Shown here: positions 5,549-7,130 of the stretch, one piece after another
Layout of the letters: every line of letters starts with the position of its first letter
Position numbering within the stretch: position 1 is the first letter of the stretch
NCBI GenBank assembly: GCA_035264445.1
Contig: DATFQE010000007.1
Location: forward strand, 1 to 7,130
Direction of reading: 5' to 3'
Length of the DNA: 7,130 bases
Source: DATFQE01 sp035264445
Lineage (GTDB): Bacteria; Actinomycetota; Thermoleophilia; Gaiellales; Gaiellaceae
Notes under the pieces: model-generated
Database searches by the model: none
The model's input: the letters and a program-made list of their open reading frames with translations, nothing else
What the model was told of the DNA's origin: nothing
Made by a program: the position numbers and the translations under genes

Positions 5549-5830
5549 ATGCTGGAGCCTCAGAGAGTCCTCAAAGTCGCGCCGCTGCCCGTCGCCCGGC
5601 CCAGCGTCTCGCTGTCCCGCCGACAGCGCCAGGTCTTGGCCCGTGTCGCGGCCGGACGCACCAATGCCGAGATCGCCGGCGAGCTGGCGATCTCGCCGCG
5701 GACGGTACGGATGCACTGCGACGCGCTCAAGATGAGGCTCGGCGTTCCGAAGCGCCGGCTGATCCCGGCCGCCTATCGCGCGATCACCGGCCAGGATCCG
5801 TTCCGACAGGACGAACTCGAAAGGCGCTAG
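5549..5830 (+). CDS. Stand-alone LuxR-type HTH DNA-binding protein
   Basis: A 93-residue protein that is almost entirely a LuxR/GerE winged-type HTH domain: LSRRQRQVLARVAAGRTNAEIAGELAI (22-48) then the recognition helix SPRTVRMHCDALKMRLGV (49-66), with the usual Leu-Ser start and Thr-Val-x-x-His core. No receiver, PAS or ligand domain precedes it; in-frame stops at 5489-5491 and 5510-5512 rule out an upstream extension. ATG 5549 has no clear ribosome site. It starts 61 bases after znuB on the same strand and may be read from the same message, but a role in zinc control is not implied by the sequence. The last 20 residues are basic and acidic mixed, with no further motif. The family is clear; partner and target are unknown. 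Confidence 0.82.
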   Translation: MLEPQRVLKVAPLPVARPSVSLSRRQRQVLARVAAGRTNAEIAGELAISPRTVRMHCDALKMRLGVPKRRLIPAAYRAITGQDPFRQDELERR

Positions 5831-5868
5831 AGCGGCAACAGCCGGCCGAAGAGCGGCTGCAACCGCTC
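5830..5868 (+). terminator. Two-tier hairpin directly after the luxR-type gene
   Basis: GAGCGG (5830-5835) pairs with CCGCTC (5863-5868), and inside it CAGCCG (5839-5844) pairs with CGGCTG (5854-5859). A symmetric CAA/CAA internal loop separates the two stems. The first base of the stem is the last base of the stop codon. No run of T follows, so it may act as a mRNA 3' stabiliser or a Rho-assisted terminator rather than a classic intrinsic terminator. Confidence 0.5.
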
Positions 5869-5880
5869 CTGATTGGGCCG

Positions 5881-5895
5881 GACCGAATTTCGGTC
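5881..5895. repeat. 7-1-7 palindrome GACCGAATTTCGGTC
   Basis: Perfect inverted repeat with seven-base arms around one T, the geometry of an operator for a dimeric regulator. It does not match the Zur box at 2721-2735 in sequence. It lies 50 bases after the HTH gene and directly abuts a second inverted repeat. It might instead fold in RNA as a short stem. Confidence 0.45.
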
Positions 5896-5907
5896 GTTCC
5901 AAACGAC
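5893..5907. repeat. 6-3-6 palindrome GTCGTTCCAAACGAC
   Basis: Perfect inverted repeat with six-base arms and a CCA centre, sharing its first three bases with the previous palindrome. The two cannot both form as hairpins in full, so they could be alternative structures or two operator half-clusters. Confidence 0.4.
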
Positions 5908-6005
5908 GGTGGGCGCCGGGGGAACGTGCACCTTGCAAAAAAGGCTATGAGGTTCGGCGCGAACTGAACTTCTCGCAAATTGCGGACGAAGCGTTGCGCG
6001 CGCTC

Positions 6006-6034
6006 TTGCGACGCAGTGTATTACGCCCTAGATT
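6006..6034 (+). promoter_or_regulatory. Promoter of the candidate small RNA
   Basis: TTGCGA (6006-6011) and TAGATT (6029-6034) with a 17-base spacer. The -35 element is identical to that proposed for the zur operon and the -10 differs by one base. Initiation would fall near 6041, two bases before the closing helix of the RNA. Confidence 0.5.
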
Positions 6035-6040
6035 CCCTCA

Positions 6041-6187
6041 CGCGTCGAGCACGGAACGCAAGTAGGTCGAAGCGGTGCCGAGCAGTCGTAGGCGGAAGCC
6101 AAAAGCTGGTCGGTGCAGCGGACGAAAGCGAGACCGGCTCGACGAAATGGCCCGAGGGGGTGCTTGCACTTCCTCGGGCCTTTACGT
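6041..6187 (+). ncRNA. Candidate structured small RNA, about 145 nt
   Basis: No protein frame explains this stretch, but its parts fit one transcript. CGTCGAGC (6043-6050) pairs perfectly with GCTCGACG (6137-6144) as a closing helix. Inside are GGC-GGAA-GCC (6091-6100), a GNRA-capped stem, and AGCTGGTC (6104-6111) pairing with GACCGGCT (6132-6139); the last competes with the closing helix for three bases, so two states are possible. A strong hairpin terminator follows at 6149. Wobble pairs in the third stem and in the terminator exist only in plus-strand RNA. I recognise no SRP RNA, tmRNA, RNase P, tRNA or known riboswitch core, and no start codon with ribosome site follows closely, so a trans-acting RNA is more likely than a riboswitch. 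The ends are estimates. Confidence 0.5.
6149..6187 (+). terminator. Intrinsic terminator of the candidate small RNA
   Basis: Fourteen consecutive pairs: GGCCCGAGGGGGTG (6149-6162) against CACTTCCTCGGGCC (6167-6180) with a CTTG loop, followed by TTTACGTT. Two of the pairs are G-U (6158/6171 and 6159/6170). On the opposite strand they would be A-C mismatches, so the hairpin is better as plus-strand RNA. The T tract is short and interrupted. Confidence 0.65.
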
Positions 6188-6190
6188 TGC

Positions 6191-6211
6191 AGGGGAACCC
6201 ATGGTTCCCCT
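6191..6211. repeat. 9-bp-arm inverted repeat, CAT centre
   Basis: AGGGGAACC (6191-6199) and GGTTCCCCT (6203-6211) are perfect reverse complements around CAT. It starts four bases after the small-RNA terminator. It has no T tract on either side and could be a DNA-binding site or an RNA hairpin. Confidence 0.5.
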
Positions 6212-6213
6212 AC

Positions 6214-6268
6214 AGAACCCCTCCTTCAAGGTTCTTCTGAATGGCAGCCGGGCCGGCAAAGCCGACCC
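6214..6268 (-). repeat. Two further hairpins past the end of the right-hand gene
   Basis: GGGCCGGC (6250-6257) faces GCCGACCC (6261-6268) with a three-base loop. In minus-strand RNA the single non-Watson-Crick position is U-G, in plus-strand RNA it is C-A, so the stem suits the minus-strand message, which ends two bases away at 6271. Next on that strand, AGAACC and GGTTCT (6230-6235 and 6214-6219 on the plus strand) form a 6-bp stem with a 10-base loop. Together they may act as a transcript end signal. Confidence 0.4.
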
Positions 6269-6270
6269 TC

Positions 6271-7130
6271 TTAACCTTCGTAGCCCAGGTCCGTTCCGCT
6301 GATTACCAGGCGATTTTGCCCTAGCGGGCGTAGCGGGGTGAAGGCGGCCCACATCAGCCCTCGCGCGTGGCGCTGGAAGACGTGGCGGACGAGCGTTCCT
6401 CGCGGATGGCTGAAGCCGCTCGCGCGGAGGCCCTCGACCAGCCTCGTGAGGCCTTCGCCGAAGATCGGGACGCCCGTGTTCACCGCCTGGGCGAACGCCT
6501 GGTCGCGCGCGGCGAGATCGGGCGCGTCCCCGTGCGCGACGGCCTCGCCGCGGAGGATGTAGGGGTCACTCCACCCGGGCGCGACGGCGACCACGGCGTC
6601 GGCCAGCTCGGGCAGGCCCTCGAAGACGCCGACGCGCAGCAGCGCGTAGCCCCCGAGCACGCCGGCGAACGGATCCTCCGCCGCGCCGCTCGCGAGCTCA
6701 TGGGCGAGCTCCGGCGCGCCGTCGATGCGGCCGCTGAGGAGCAGTCGCTGTAGGTGCTCGACCCGCCTCAGCCGCCGGGGGCTCGAAGAGACGTGCGCCC
6801 CGGTACGCGGATGGAACTGGTGGACGCGCGGCCGTGTCGGGCCCAGCTCTGCGATGACGGCCGCGAGCCGGCCGGGCAGAACGGGCAGCGCCATCACCGT
6901 TTGCGCGTCCCCCTGCTCGATCGAGAGCCAGTGCGGCCCAGCGGCCGTCTTCTGCGCGAACGACACCGTGCCGGCGTCGGAGACCGCAAGCGGCTCGGGG
7001 GCCTCCGGCGGCCCCTCGCCGCCCGGCCAGGCGCGGACCCGGAGCGCCTCGGCGGTGCCGCCTGCAGCGACCGCGTGGAACGAGATCCCCGAGTCGCCCT
7101 CCGCAACCGTCTCGAGCGGCGACTCGATCA
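6271..7130 (-). CDS. Hypothetical protein with helical-repeat-like C-terminal half (partial at right edge)
   Basis: Open from the window edge to TAA at 6273-6271, giving 285 visible residues; the true start lies to the right, and the GTG at 6966 is an internal codon because the frame continues without a stop to 7130. The visible N-terminal part is Gly, Ala and Pro rich (VRAWPGGEGPPEAPEPLAVS) with a beta-like section ending HWLSIEQGDAQTVMALPVLP. From visible residue about 117 it is helical: RRVEHLQRLLLSGR, then DPFAGVLGGYALLRVG, a helix ELADAVVAVAPGWSDPYILRGEA read here in two parts (ELADAVVAVAP, WSDPYILRGE), and GVPIFGEGLTRLVEGLRASG. The spacing is like TPR units without a clean consensus. 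I recall similar C-termini only in unnamed bacterial proteins and assign no function. There are no membrane segments or catalytic motif in the visible part. Confidence 0.75.
   Translation of the reverse strand, partial: IESPLETVAEGDSGISFHAVAAGGTAEALRVRAWPGGEGPPEAPEPLAVSDAGTVSFAQKTAAGPHWLSIEQGDAQTVMALPVLPGRLAAVIAELGPTRPRVHQFHPRTGAHVSSSPRRLRRVEHLQRLLLSGRIDGAPELAHELASGAAEDPFAGVLGGYALLRVGVFEGLPELADAVVAVAPGWSDPYILRGEAVAHGDAPDLAARDQAFAQAVNTGVPIFGEGLTRLVEGLRASGFSHPRGTLVRHVFQRHARGLMWAAFTPLRPLGQNRLVISGTDLGYEG

Noticed and set aside
4911..5735. 274-residue arginine-rich plus-strand frame across znuB and beyond
   Set aside because: Shadow of znuB and the HTH gene in another frame, typical of GC-rich DNA.
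5952..5966. GTTCG-CGAAC hairpin near 5952-5966 as a possible tRNA T arm
   Set aside because: The loop is three bases, there is no acceptor stem or CCA-like end, and no anticodon arm can be placed.
2306..5970. Ten-base match GAACTGAACT at 2306-2315 and 5961-5970
   Set aside because: Too short, with unrelated flanks; likely chance.
6041..6187. SRP RNA, tmRNA, RNase P RNA or cyclic-di-GMP riboswitch identity for the structured RNA
   Set aside because: The conserved cores of these classes that I know are not present.
1..7130. CRISPR array, insertion sequence or phage genes
   Set aside because: No regularly spaced direct repeats with spacers, no transposase or integrase reading frame, and no terminal inverted repeats were seen.

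Overview
The window is GC-rich DNA with codons ending mostly in G or C, tight gene overlaps, GTG starts and actinobacterial-type gene content: a C4-zinc Zur-like regulator with a zinc ABC operon, a universal stress protein, a CsbD-like protein and a LuxR-type HTH protein. A soil-type actinobacterium, perhaps near the Thermoleophilia/Solirubrobacterales, is my best guess. That placement is inference from style and content only.

Layout, left to right. Positions 1-178 hold the last 58 residues of a sensor histidine kinase. A stress-flavoured block on the minus strand follows: an unrecognised small protein (431-748), a universal stress protein with an unusual repeat-bearing and acidic tail (871-1644), and a small dimeric alpha/beta-barrel-like protein (1959-2267). 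A basic CsbD-like protein (2491-2670, minus) diverges from the core of the window. That core is a four-gene plus-strand operon: zur (2753-3148), a zinc-binding lipoprotein znuA (3130-3987), the ATPase znuC (3978-4697) and the permease znuB (4690-5487), each overlapping the next by 8-19 bases. A short LuxR-type HTH protein follows (5549-5830). The 440 bases from 5831 to 6270 encode no protein I can support, but they are dense in inverted repeats and hold a strong candidate for a free-standing structured RNA of about 145 nt. A minus-strand gene of unknown function enters from the right edge (7130 to 6271).

How the parts work together. A 15-bp 7-1-7 palindrome of the Zur/Fur type, TGAGAATCATTCTCA, lies within the 17-base spacer of a TTGCGA/TAGACT promoter in front of zur. 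Zinc-loaded Zur bound there should block RNA polymerase, so the regulator and the high-affinity zinc importer would be expressed together only under zinc shortage. Ligand residues in ZnuA (His62, His124, His179) favour zinc over manganese.

The two most notable signals are these. First, the 16-residue repeat DFAGGIAR in the stress protein's tail occurs three times, and the third copy is displaced by one base into another reading frame while keeping its protein sequence. This implies a recent one-base deletion or a sequence error. Second, the candidate RNA at about 6041-6187 has a promoter resembling that of zur, an 8-bp closing helix and a 14-bp terminator hairpin whose G-U pairs are compatible only with plus-strand transcription.
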